From Bacteroidota bacterium (GTDB lineage: Bacteria; Bacteroidota; Ignavibacteria; Ignavibacteriales; Ignavibacteriaceae), in the NCBI GenBank assembly GCA_021815405.1, contig JAKAGV010000013.1, forward strand, positions 109,294-173,293: a stretch of 64,000 nt of DNA. Reading direction: 5' to 3'. Below, one piece after another: positions 44,970-52,209 of this stretch. The first letter of the stretch is position 1. Every line of letters begins with the position of its first letter. Made by a program: the position numbers and the translations under genes. The notes beneath the pieces are model-generated. The model saw only the letters and a program-made list of their open reading frames with translations. It ran no database searches and was not told the DNA's origin.

Positions 44970-46301
44970 TCAATATTTTTTCTTCTTTGTTAAATCCTCC
45001 AGATTCGTCATCGTTGTATTTCCCAATACCCAATCATCTCCGATATAATTGTAACTAACTATCATCTTAGCCAAAAAATTATCACCGGAACTAGTGTCAT
45101 AAAGATTGAAACTGATATTATATTCACGGTAATTATTTGACCTAACTATATTGATGATCTCCGTACTGAGAATATCCGATAGAAATCCGAATCTCCATGT
45201 TACTTTTCCTTTCGTATAAGATTTCCCTAACAAGTCATTCTTTATTTTTACTGTATCAGGCTCAGGTGAAATTATTGCTGAAATTTTATTCTGAATTTGG
45301 GAATATAAACTTGACTGCTGATTTTGTAATTGGTTGTTATTATTACTTCCCAAAGTAGTACTGTATGAATTATCAAAAGTGGTTAATTTCTGCGTATCAT
45401 CTACATATCGTTCTCGCAATTTTGAATAAATATTATTTTGCTTTGCAAATAGTTCTTTTGTTTTTGCGGAAGTCTGATTCAGTAATTCATTCAGCTTCTC
45501 ATTGGCTTGAGACTTAGTTATAAATTTGAATGAATCATAATTATTCAGAAATGCGTTATATGCATTTACCTGATCCTGAAGCAAGCTGTTCTGATATTCA
45601 TTATATGTTTCACCTGCTTTTTTACCATCAGATACTGGAGAGGTTACAAAGAAAATGCTATAAAGTATTATCAAGATTAAAAATGATATACCGCCAATAA
45701 ATAATTTCTGCTTATGTTTTTTAAATTTATCTTCAAGGTCAAATGAATTAATTGCATTTATTATCTGCTGAATAGCAACAGGTTTTTCGCGTTGCTTTAA
45801 TTGCGGTTCTGTTTTTTTATAAGCTTGTTGTTGAACAGTAGATAGTAATTCTTCTTTAGGCTTCGTTAAATATTCATTTCTATTGGAATTATGTTCTGCC
45901 GCCTCTTTAATTATCTGTTCAGGTTCAATGTATTTTACTCCCACTAAAGAAGCGATGAATCCAATTATTACTCCAAAAATTCCGTATTGAAGTGTAAAAC
46001 CAATTTTCCCATAATCGCTGCCTGCAAAAGAAATATATCGAATTAAAAGTAAAGCCAGAGCTGACCAAGAGCTAATCATAATAATTTTCTTTGATTGCTC
46101 GATATGATTTTGCTGTCTATAATAGAAAAAAGAGCCTATAACTACTAAAGCAGCTATGAAAACAATCCATAGAATTCCGCCTATGTCCGCGCCAGTTGCA
46201 GCCTGAGGAAAACAATCTACTTTCACCCAAGGCAGAAAAAAACAAATAGCTGCAACAATGCCGCCTACAGGGCTTAAAAAAATCTTATTCTTAGGATACA
46301 T
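44970..46301 (-). CDS. Unknown membrane protein with C-terminal domain shared with 47.2 kb gene
   Basis: 443 residues, function unknown. Four hydrophobic segments in the first 130 residues (PVGGIVAAICFFLPWVKVDC, GILWIVFIAALVVIGSFF, IIMISSWSALALLLI, YGIFGVIIGFIASLVGV), a Lys/Gln-rich linker, a fifth segment near residue 210 (LFIGGISFLILIILYSIFF), an Asn/Gln-rich coiled region, and a C-terminal ~85-residue domain (VKIKNDLLGKSYTKGKVTW...YNYIGDDWVLGNTTM). That domain aligns with the end of the protein at 47,248-47,988. AGAGGTAATAG precedes the ATG. Last gene of a co-oriented cluster; its TGA abuts the T9SS remnant. Confidence 0.75.
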   Translation of the reverse strand: MYPKNKIFLSPVGGIVAAICFFLPWVKVDCFPQAATGADIGGILWIVFIAALVVIGSFFYYRQQNHIEQSKKIIMISSWSALALLLIRYISFAGSDYGKIGFTLQYGIFGVIIGFIASLVGVKYIEPEQIIKEAAEHNSNRNEYLTKPKEELLSTVQQQAYKKTEPQLKQREKPVAIQQIINAINSFDLEDKFKKHKQKLFIGGISFLILIILYSIFFVTSPVSDGKKAGETYNEYQNSLLQDQVNAYNAFLNNYDSFKFITKSQANEKLNELLNQTSAKTKELFAKQNNIYSKLRERYVDDTQKLTTFDNSYSTTLGSNNNNQLQNQQSSLYSQIQNKISAIISPEPDTVKIKNDLLGKSYTKGKVTWRFGFLSDILSTEIINIVRSNNYREYNISFNLYDTSSGDNFLAKMIVSYNYIGDDWVLGNTTMTNLEDLTKKKKY

Positions 46302-46338
46302 CTATTACCTCTAGTTATTTTTTAAAATTACTTTGTTT

Positions 46339-46719
46339 TTATTGCAATGCCTTAAAGAAAATTCCAAGTGTATTCATTCCAAATCCAAATAGCTTTTTAA
46401 CAACTTTTCTCATAGAAGGATCTTCCATCATTTCAGCAAGCAGTTTTTCATTTGCTTGATTTCTTTGCCGGTAATCTTGTATTGAATTTACCTGCTGTAT
46501 TCTACTTTCCCAATAACTAGCTTTCTCAGATAAATTATGAACATCATACCGTGTTAATCCTGTATCAAAATCTATTAGGCCTACTACAATTGAGGATAAA
46601 GGATTGCTTGAAGAATCTATTATTTGAGAAAGCATTAATGTCTGAACAAAATAGTAGTAATAACCATATGCTGTAGCAGCAATAAAAATAAGAACCATGA
46701 TAATGCTTTTTGATTTCAT
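46339..46719 (-). CDS. Small unknown protein with N-terminal membrane anchor
   Basis: 126 residues. MKSKSIIMVLIFIAATAYGYYYYFVQ is a signal anchor; the rest is polar and helical (SEKASYWESRIQQVNSIQDYRQRNQANEKLLAEMMEDPSMRKVVKKLF), with a Gly-rich hydrophobic end. No family recognised. Placed between two other membrane proteins of the cluster, with 37 and 27 bases on either side, so cotranscription is likely. Very AT-rich. Confidence 0.65.
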   Translation of the reverse strand: MKSKSIIMVLIFIAATAYGYYYYFVQTLMLSQIIDSSSNPLSSIVVGLIDFDTGLTRYDVHNLSEKASYWESRIQQVNSIQDYRQRNQANEKLLAEMMEDPSMRKVVKKLFGFGMNTLGIFFKALQ

Positions 46720-46746
46720 AACTAGTTATGATAGATTATCTGCAGT

Positions 46747-47211
46747 TTATAATTGAGGTTTTTTGGTTAAATAAATTAGATAAGCATTAAAAGCCAGTGA
46801 TAAAATAAAAAAGATTAACACGAGGTAATACCCAACTCCATAACTTATTAGTAAATAATATGGAGGTTTGTCTAGATAATATGCTGTACTTCTGGAAATG
46901 CCTATTTTAGAAAATATCATCAATATAACACCAACTCCAGACAATATTATATTATAAATTTTCACTTGTTTGCTTTTCATTAACGATAATAAAAGACCTA
47001 AAACAGCAAGTATAAATGCACCTAAAGCATAGAAATCTTGCATTTCATTATTATTACCATAAGAAAATCCTTGACCTCTAGGAATAGTCGTTCCAAATGC
47101 AATATCAAAACCACTTAATCTATATTGACTTCCTCCGCATGATAAATTTAAGAATGGAAGTGAAAAACTAAGAATAATTAATACGAAAAATACTGGTGAC
47201 AATTTTTTCAT
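46747..47211 (-). CDS. Unknown four-helix membrane protein
   Basis: 154 residues with four predicted membrane segments: LSPVFFVLIILSFSLPFLNL, ALGAFILAVLGLLLSLM, YNIILSGVGVILMIFS and LVLIFFILSLAFNAYLIYL. The opening (SPVFFVLIILSFSLPFLNLSCGG...LSGFDIAFG) resembles the start of the 443-residue protein (SPVGGIVAAICFFLPWVKVDC...TGADIGG), suggesting related N-terminal modules. GGAGAATTTAAA precedes the ATG. Function unknown. Confidence 0.68.
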   Translation of the reverse strand: MKKLSPVFFVLIILSFSLPFLNLSCGGSQYRLSGFDIAFGTTIPRGQGFSYGNNNEMQDFYALGAFILAVLGLLLSLMKSKQVKIYNIILSGVGVILMIFSKIGISRSTAYYLDKPPYYLLISYGVGYYLVLIFFILSLAFNAYLIYLTKKPQL

Positions 47212-47247
47212 TTTAAATTCTCCATATTATTTTAATATATAATTCGT

Positions 47248-47988
47248 CTAATAAAACCTTCTAAAACTTACGCCAAAGATTTTCCACAAGCCGTTTTCCA
47301 ATTTATAAATAACAGTAGCCGTTGCTACATGAACTATATGACCATCAGAAAGCCCCATCTCGATTGTATATTCTAAAATGCCGTTAGTAATCTTTTTATC
47401 TTTAATAGTAAATCTTTTAATCTCATTTAAGGAGCCAAACTGCCACATTCCATATTGAGTGATTGCTGTTTGTCCAATTAAATCCGACTTAATCTTTTCT
47501 TCTGTCGGAAGCGGTAAAGTAGCATCATTGTTATTTCCAGCAGCGTTTGGATTACCTCCTCCTTGAAGGAACATCCTGCCATTCCTTATTTCAGTGCCGC
47601 AATCGTTAAAGCCTGAATACTGTCCGGTTAGACTGTTATCTCCTATGATGGCGCTGAATTTTATTTTAATATTACAAAAGTCGTAAGCAAAAGACATATT
47701 GCCGGAAACTATATTCGCATTTATTACACCTTGTAATTTTCCTTTTAGTGAGATGCCTGTTTTGTCGTCTGTGATTATTACATCACCGGTTATATTATTA
47801 CCATTCTGGTTTATCGATAGAGTCATCTTTCCTGGACCGGATTCATCAGAGCAATTACCTGCCCACGTGCCGGATAAGTTTATCACAAAGAATTTAGTGT
47901 TTACCTTTTCTGCTTGATTGGTCGTTTGATAAAAACAGCAAATCACTAAACCTAGTAAAACCATCTCAAAATATTTTCTTAATTTCAT
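47248..47988 (-). CDS. Unknown exported protein with shared C-terminal domain
   Basis: 246 residues. N-terminal hydrophobic segment YFEMVLLGLVICCFYQ, probably a signal peptide or lipoprotein signal. Residues ~35-140 form a small beta-barrel-like domain (LSGTWAGNCSDESGPGKMTLSINQNGNNITGDVII...LTGQYSGFNDCG) of a type common in exported proteins. The C-terminal ~85 residues (EEKIKSDLIGQTAITQYGMWQF...ATVIYKLENGLWKIFGVSF) match the end of the 443-residue membrane protein. Function unknown; the shared domain may mediate interaction inside the cluster. Confidence 0.72.
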   Translation of the reverse strand: MKLRKYFEMVLLGLVICCFYQTTNQAEKVNTKFFVINLSGTWAGNCSDESGPGKMTLSINQNGNNITGDVIITDDKTGISLKGKLQGVINANIVSGNMSFAYDFCNIKIKFSAIIGDNSLTGQYSGFNDCGTEIRNGRMFLQGGGNPNAAGNNNDATLPLPTEEKIKSDLIGQTAITQYGMWQFGSLNEIKRFTIKDKKITNGILEYTIEMGLSDGHIVHVATATVIYKLENGLWKIFGVSFRRFY

Positions 47989-48021
47989 AGCACTTCTTCC
48001 GAAAAAATTAACTTTAATTTA

Positions 48022-49038
48022 TCATCCACCGACCGCAGTTAACCCTATAAAGATATAACCGTCCTTATTAACGCTTATCTTACTTATTGCAGTACTGTTA
48101 TGTTTGGAATCAATTGAATATAATTTTATCCAGGATTTCCCATTGTCACTAGATTTTAATAGAAAAAAGGATTCAACCGGACAACAATTTGCAGCACTGA
48201 TAAAAATATTACCATTGTTATCAAACGAGATACATCTCACTATTTTAAAATTATTTGCAATACCGTTTTGTGTCCACTGTGTATAATTATTTTTTAAACA
48301 AAAAATTCCTGCTTCCTCCGTAGCTGCCCAAACATTATTTCTTTTATCCACTGTTAGTGAATTAACCCATAAGTCATTTAACCAAACTCCATTTACATAA
48401 TGGCCTAAATAAGTATCTTTCCATGAATAACCGTTATCTTTTGAGAGATACACACCCTTATTTGTGGCGGCGTAAAGGATGCCATTAAGATCTTTTTTAA
48501 TATCATTTATATTCAAATTGCCGAGCCCAACTTTCCTCCAGATATCGGAGTTATTCTTTTTAACATATATGCCATCAGATCCTGCAATAATATTCCCATT
48601 TTTTGAAATCGCAATGACTTGAGGAAATATATTTTTTGGTTTTTCAATTTTAATCCAGGTACTTCCATTATCTTTAGAAAAGAAGATACCACTTCCACCT
48701 GCAACATATATATTCCCTTTTGAATCAAATGAAAAAGCTCGAAAATCTATATTACCTGCATCTTTTATTCTGCATATAGTCCACAACTTTCCAGAATCCG
48801 ATGAGCGATATAATCCAAGATGCTCTCCAGAAGAATATCCTGCATTTGCCGCAAAAACATAACCGGACTTATTTATTGTTAACGCATCAAAAACACCAAG
48901 GTTATTGCCTTTGAGGCAATTAACCCATGTTTTTCCACCATTTGTAGTAAGGAGAATATTGTATTGACATTTTATAGTAACTGTGAAAAAAAGAATTGCC
49001 ACTACCACTATTTTTATTAATTTAAATTTTGCGTTCAT
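48022..49038 (-). CDS. Exported BNR-repeat protein lacking the expected sorting domain
   Basis: 338 residues. Signal peptide LIKIVVVAILFFTVTIKCQ, then BNR/propeller repeats SxDxGxxW: TTNGGKTW, RSSDSGKLW, FSKDNGSTW, LSKDNGYSW, KSSDNGKSW. The protein ends abruptly inside a repeat (KDGYIFIGLTAVGG), where relatives normally continue into another repeat and a T9SS domain. Strong TAGGAGTAGAA before ATG 49038. The likely missing tail lies at 44,772-44,969, beyond four unrelated membrane-protein genes, so this is probably a split cargo gene. Whether the shortened product is still useful is unknown. Confidence 0.75.
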   Translation of the reverse strand: MNAKFKLIKIVVVAILFFTVTIKCQYNILLTTNGGKTWVNCLKGNNLGVFDALTINKSGYVFAANAGYSSGEHLGLYRSSDSGKLWTICRIKDAGNIDFRAFSFDSKGNIYVAGGSGIFFSKDNGSTWIKIEKPKNIFPQVIAISKNGNIIAGSDGIYVKKNNSDIWRKVGLGNLNINDIKKDLNGILYAATNKGVYLSKDNGYSWKDTYLGHYVNGVWLNDLWVNSLTVDKRNNVWAATEEAGIFCLKNNYTQWTQNGIANNFKIVRCISFDNNGNIFISAANCCPVESFFLLKSSDNGKSWIKLYSIDSKHNSTAISKISVNKDGYIFIGLTAVGG

Positions 49039-49085
49039 TTCTACTCCTAAGATTGCATATTGTATAAAGAGGTTAAATTATGCCT

Positions 49086-49496
49086 TTAGAAATTATAACC
49101 ATTTTGCCAAATTGTTTTTGAATCAATTGGTTTTTCATCTACCTCCCAAATATCTCCTTTCTTATTAAAACGGAATGTAAAAATCTTCCTAAATGAATCT
49201 CCTGTGGCAATAGTATCAGTTTGCCTTTTTTTGTCGTTCCAACCAAAATCGTATTCATGTTCTTCTACTTCTACTTCAATATAATATATGCCCTTTTTAT
49301 TTTCATCAGCCCATTTATTTTTAATCTCTGTATAAGTAGTCTTTACTAAAATGTTTCCTGAAATTTGATTTACTGGAGGAAATTTTTTTTCAACAAATTT
49401 TTTTATTACTAACTCAGAAGGTTGATTTTGTGAACAAGAAACGAAAAGAATAGAGATAGCAAAAAGTATTGGGAAAAGTGTAATATATTTTTTCAT
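49086..49496 (-). CDS. Unknown lipoprotein
   Basis: 136 residues from ATG 49496 (MKKYITLFPILFAISILFVSC), a lipoprotein signal with Cys21 as acylation site. An upstream extension to 49565 overlaps a separate small gene and is rejected. The mature part is one alpha/beta domain (ELVIKKFVEKKFPPV, YYIEVEVEEHEYDF, FRKIFTFRFNKKGDIWEVDE) with faint similarity in layout to the shared C-terminal domain of the cluster. No family recognised. Confidence 0.7.
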   Translation of the reverse strand: MKKYITLFPILFAISILFVSCSQNQPSELVIKKFVEKKFPPVNQISGNILVKTTYTEIKNKWADENKKGIYYIEVEVEEHEYDFGWNDKKRQTDTIATGDSFRKIFTFRFNKKGDIWEVDEKPIDSKTIWQNGYNF

Positions 49497-49561
49497 AATA
49501 TGTTCTCTTATTATTGTTATATTTAATTTCATGTATTTAACACCTCCTGCTCCTCTCACTT

Positions 49562-49729
49562 TCATTGATTAATCATCTTCGGATTCTTTGCAAAATCTAC
49601 AAGTACCAAAACATTTTCTTCAAGGAAACATAATCTGAATAAAGCCGCCATAATTCCTCTTATCAGCGTGCCCTTATTCAGCGAATCCAATATAGAATTC
49701 ATAAAGAACAAACTGTTTTGATTTTCCAT
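49562..49729 (-). CDS. Small unknown protein, 55 residues
   Basis: ATG at 49727-49729 has AAGGAG six bases upstream and encodes MENQNSLFFMNSILDSL, ending FAKNPKMINQ. The middle (IRGIMAALFRLCFLEENVLVLVDFA) is amphipathic to hydrophobic. It sits 10 bases after the DUF4234 gene, so the two are probably translated from one message. No family recognised. The excellent ribosome-binding site and spacing are the main support. Confidence 0.62.
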   Translation of the reverse strand: MENQNSLFFMNSILDSLNKGTLIRGIMAALFRLCFLEENVLVLVDFAKNPKMINQ

Positions 49730-49739
49730 TATTAACTCC

Positions 49740-50036
49740 TTAATTCACTTTGTTAAAGGCACTCTGTGTTATTGCCATCCCAATAACGCCAAGGAATAAA
49801 AGTAACGCAAATGTTCCGCCGGTACTGCTGTATCCGTTAGTTACCTTATTTACTCCTACTGAGTATTGCCATAACCAGTAAATATTCGCTATCGGAATTA
49901 TTAGCAGCCACGCTGTCGGTATTATAGCACCACGCGCTTTCATTTCTTCTTTTGTGGATACGTACCATACGAGACTGTATATCCCCAGTGTAATAAACGG
50001 CAGGAAAAATACTGCCAACGGCTGTCGCTTTTTCAT
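49740..50036 (-). CDS. DUF4234-like small membrane protein
   Basis: 98 residues with three hydrophobic segments: LAVFFLPFITLGIYSLVWYV, AWLLIIPIANIYWLWQYSVGV and TFALLLFLGVIGMAITQSAF. The pattern LPFITLGIYSLVWYVSTKEEMKARG is characteristic of DUF4234. Role unknown. First gene of the minus-strand cluster that runs to 44,970; the upstream side is occupied by a palindromic element and a 21-bp array. Confidence 0.78.
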   Translation of the reverse strand: MKKRQPLAVFFLPFITLGIYSLVWYVSTKEEMKARGAIIPTAWLLIIPIANIYWLWQYSVGVNKVTNGYSSTGGTFALLLFLGVIGMAITQSAFNKVN

Positions 50037-50100
50037 TTTCTATTTCCTTTGAATATTATCAATTTATTATTTTACCAACTATTGAATTAGGCTTACTTCA

Positions 50101-50186
50101 TGAGTTCGCTCTAAAAAACTAGTAAAACGAAATGTCACTTTTTGGATTCCCGTTTCCACGGGAATGACCTTTTTAGAGCGGACTCA
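50101..50186. repeat. Palindromic element, family TGAGTTCGCTC (copy 2)
   Basis: Same ends as the 26.2-kb element: TGAGTTCGCTCTAAAAAA and TTTTTAGAGCGGACTCA. The interior keeps GGATTCCCGTTTCCACGGGA but lacks about 36 bases, including the first inner hairpin. One base in the right arm differs (GCGGACTCA versus GCGAACTCA), so the copies have diverged since duplication. Confidence 0.85.
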
Positions 50187-50257
50187 TTTACAAAAAATCC
50201 TCTCACAAACTGCCTCATGCTTTCAATCACATCATTCGTTCCCGCACGCACAAAAAA

Positions 50258-50553
50258 GCTCTCCAAACAACCTTTTTGGCTGTTCGGAGAGCTTTTAAGC
50301 CCTCCGGACAGCTTTTGAGCCCTCCGAACAACCCCGGAGACTCTCCGAACAACCTTTTTAGCTCTCCGGAGAACCTTTCCGGCTGTCGGAAGAGCTTCCG
50401 AAGCTCTCCGGACAGCTTAAGGAACTCTCGGAACAACCTCAAAAGCTCTTCGTACAACTTCTTAAGTCCTCGAAACAACCCCCGGAGCCCTCCATACAAC
50501 CTAAAGAACTCTCCAGAGAGCCTGCTAAGCTGTCCGCACAACCAAAAGGGCTC
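50258..50553. repeat. 21-bp tandem array (locus 2), about 14 units
   Basis: Strict 21-base period over about 296 bases. Minus-strand consensus is close to AGCTTAAAAGGTTGTTCGGA followed by G; plus-strand units read CTCTCCGAACAACCTTTTTA then G. Each unit equals seven codons, so open frames on both strands show heptads (minus: ELKRLFG, ELRKLFR; plus: NLKNSPE, SLRNSRN). Units differ from each other at many bases but keep the GGTTGT and CGGAG cores and the exact spacing. It starts 18 bases after the stop of the 160-residue gene at 50,571-51,053 and so would form its 3' untranslated region. Neither open frame has a credible RBS. Confidence 0.85.
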
Positions 50554-50570
50554 TTAGACATTTGCAATTA

Positions 50571-51053
50571 CTATTGAGCTGGCGGACTTTGGGGTTTGGG
50601 CGGTCTCGGAGGTTTTTTAAAGAATGCCTTCAGCTCAGCGGCATCTATTTCCAAACCCGGCACCTTTCCCTTACCCTGTTGAACATAAGCGTACACTTCA
50701 AGGCTCTCTACCATAGTGTCGCTGTTTACTGCAAACAAAGTCGCTTGTAAGGATGCATTTATTTGTGCAAAGAGAGTAGCAATCGGATAAATGTCCTTTG
50801 TGAATAAATAGTCCTTTGTATATTCCGCCTTATCGAATGACGGAGGAAGAATTTCCGGATGCCTTTGAACAACATCATAAATCTTATCCATGAACGGAAG
50901 CATAATGTTGCCGACTCTTATGTACTCGTTCTTGTCATCAGGCACCGGGACTACAACCTTATCAACTTCCGTCTTTAAATCATTAGCCTTTGTAGTTAAG
51001 GCTGCTTTTACCTCAGGAGTCATTTCTTTTGAAATTAGATTTTGCACTACCAT
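50571..51053 (-). CDS. Unknown helical protein next to a 21-bp array
   Basis: 160 residues, no signal peptide or membrane segment. Mostly helical: MTPEVKAALTTKANDLKTEVDKVVV, MLPFMDKIYDVVQRHPEILPPSFDKAEYTKDYLF, PIATLFAQINASLQATLFAVNSDTMVESLEVYAYVQQ, and a Pro-rich end (KKPPRPPKPQSPPAQ). From memory, small proteins with a 'FxxKxxExxxxxPEILPPxFD' segment recur in Bacteroidetes-type genomes, sometimes beside heptad arrays; this is a recollection and not verified. AAGGTGAAAAATC precedes the ATG. Confidence 0.72.
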   Translation of the reverse strand: MVVQNLISKEMTPEVKAALTTKANDLKTEVDKVVVPVPDDKNEYIRVGNIMLPFMDKIYDVVQRHPEILPPSFDKAEYTKDYLFTKDIYPIATLFAQINASLQATLFAVNSDTMVESLEVYAYVQQGKGKVPGLEIDAAELKAFFKKPPRPPKPQSPPAQ

Positions 51054-51098
51054 GATTTTTCACCTTAATTAGTTATGTTAAGTTTTTTGAATTATTGT

Positions 51099-51698
51099 TT
51101 AAGAACATCTTATTACTTTTTCTTTTACCTGAAATCCGATTTTTTTCAATGGTCTTTCCGGGGGTGTTAACAGCCGGTTTATTGTTTCCATTATATTAAA
51201 GATCTGCTCATCGTGATCATCCAGGCGCATTTCTATGTCTTTTAATTTTTCAAAAATTTCCATTGCCGTCAGTTTTAACTGACGGATTTAGAGTATTGAA
51301 AACTATGGTGGCTTCAGCAACATTAACGCAATGAAATGCGGCTAAAGCCCTGTATTAATTTTTATCTTCTTTCCGTTCGCTAAAGCGAACGGCAATTTAT
51401 AAGCATAAGGCAAATATTTAGAATGCTGCCCAAGCTTTAAGGTCACAATTTGTGACCTTAAAGAATTGTACTCATCTTTAGCAATTTGAAACATGAAATC
51501 AACCGGAAATCTTTTTTTATTTCTTTTAACAGCTTGATTCAAAATTTTGGTTTCAACGTTATATAATTTTGCAAGGTCAGAATCCAGCATTACTTTCTGA
51601 TTTCTTATAAAAAGAATTTTATTTATTACTGCCTCTACAGGAATAGAATCAACTAAAGACATAAGAATTTTCCAATAACCAAATTCTTCATCATTCAT
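51099..51698 (-). pseudogene. ORF6N-domain (KilA-N type) gene interrupted by a small element
   Basis: The 5' part (51,400-51,698) encodes a normal ORF6N domain: VINKILFIRNQKVMLDSDLA, KLYNVETKILNQAVKRNKKR and FPVDFMFQ...KYLPYA, then departs into the inserted element, where relatives continue TEQGVAMLSS. The 3' part resumes at 51,263 with EIFEKLKDIEMRLDDHDEQI, then FNIMETINRLLTPPERPLKK and IGFQVKEK, the usual ORF6N C-terminus, ending TAA at 51,099. About 40-50 central codons are missing, replaced by the 135-bp element. ORF6N proteins are often phage-derived DNA-binding proteins. Likely start is ATG 51,662 or 51,698. Confidence 0.8.
51262..51396. mobile_element. 135-bp palindrome-ended element inserted in the ORF6N gene
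   Basis: Perfect 8-bp terminal inverted repeats ATTGCCGT (51262-51269) and ACGGCAAT (51389-51396). Each end also carries its own hairpin, CCGTCAGTTTTAACTGACGG (51266-51285) and CCGTTCGCTAAAGCGAACGG (51373-51392); GGCTAAAGCC lies in between. No coding capacity. The design resembles non-autonomous elements derived from hairpin-ended transposons (IS200/IS605-like). It replaces the central part of an ORF6N gene. Confidence 0.75.
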
Positions 51699-51924
51699 TC
51701 TTAATTGTAAATTGATAATTACTTCCGCACTTGTGGCAGTGCTTTGCTGTTGGAAATAAAATCGGCTCTTTGCATTCCGGACATTCGGTCAGCATCTTCG
51801 TTCCGCAGGCTATGCAGTAGATTTGCTTCTCGTTTTCATGACAGAAGTTTCCGCATGCGGGACAAAGCTTGTAATGATTTTCAGTTTCAACTACTTCATG
51901 ATTATGTTTTTTAGATTCACTCAC
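51691..51924 (-). CDS. Small double zinc-ribbon protein
   Basis: 77 residues with four CxxC pairs: LCPACGNFC, YCIACGTKM, ECPECKEP and HCHKCGSNY, giving two zinc ribbons. Histidine-rich lead KKHNHEVVETENH. Cytoplasmic; such proteins usually serve as adaptors or nucleic-acid binders. It overlaps the first codons of the ORF6N frame by 8 bases, so the two formed a translational unit before the disruption. No specific family name. Confidence 0.75.
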   Translation of the reverse strand: MSESKKHNHEVVETENHYKLCPACGNFCHENEKQIYCIACGTKMLTECPECKEPILFPTAKHCHKCGSNYQFTIKNE

Positions 51925-52059
51925 TACTTTACCATAGAAAATAATTTTGTACGGCTTTTATTATGCATGTTCTGTTCCAAATAAAATTCTTTTAGATTCA
52001 GAAGAATTTTAAATGGCTGCATGCTTAAGGTGTAAAGCAGATTTTACAGAAGTGTAAAG

Positions 52060-52195
52060 AATGGTTGGCGCTTTTTGGTGATGGGCTTTTGGTGGTCGAT
52101 TGTTGAGGTAAAAAAATAATAGGACACAGATTTACGGATTAGATAGATTAGTACGGATTTTTATCTGCGTAAATCGGCTTTGTCGCTTATCTTTT
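52060..52195. repeat. Intergenic region with GATTTACGGATT-type inverted repeat
   Basis: Within the 285-base gap upstream of the zinc-ribbon gene, ACACAGATTTACGGATTAG, GTACGGATT and ATCTGCGTAAATCGG form a loose inverted repeat (52,122-52,185). Strings like these are widespread short repeats in this phylum-level group. Nothing else could be assigned. Confidence 0.45.
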
Positions 52196-52209
52196 TTCAA
52201 TTGATTTCA

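Noticed and set aside
44970..44972. TGA read-through or selenocysteine joining the membrane protein to the T9SS domain
   Set aside because: The upstream protein is an inner-membrane protein without the layout of a T9SS cargo, the sorting domain lacks its N-terminal half, and no SECIS-like structure was noticed; a recombination scar is simpler.
50258..50553. CRISPR array
   Set aside because: Units are directly adjacent and degenerate, without spacers of unique sequence; no cas genes are present.
50227..50557. Open frames on both strands across the 21-bp array as heptad-repeat proteins
   Set aside because: Both exist only because the repeat period is seven codons. Neither has a ribosome-binding site or a recognisable domain, and the sister array at 18 kb is full of stops.
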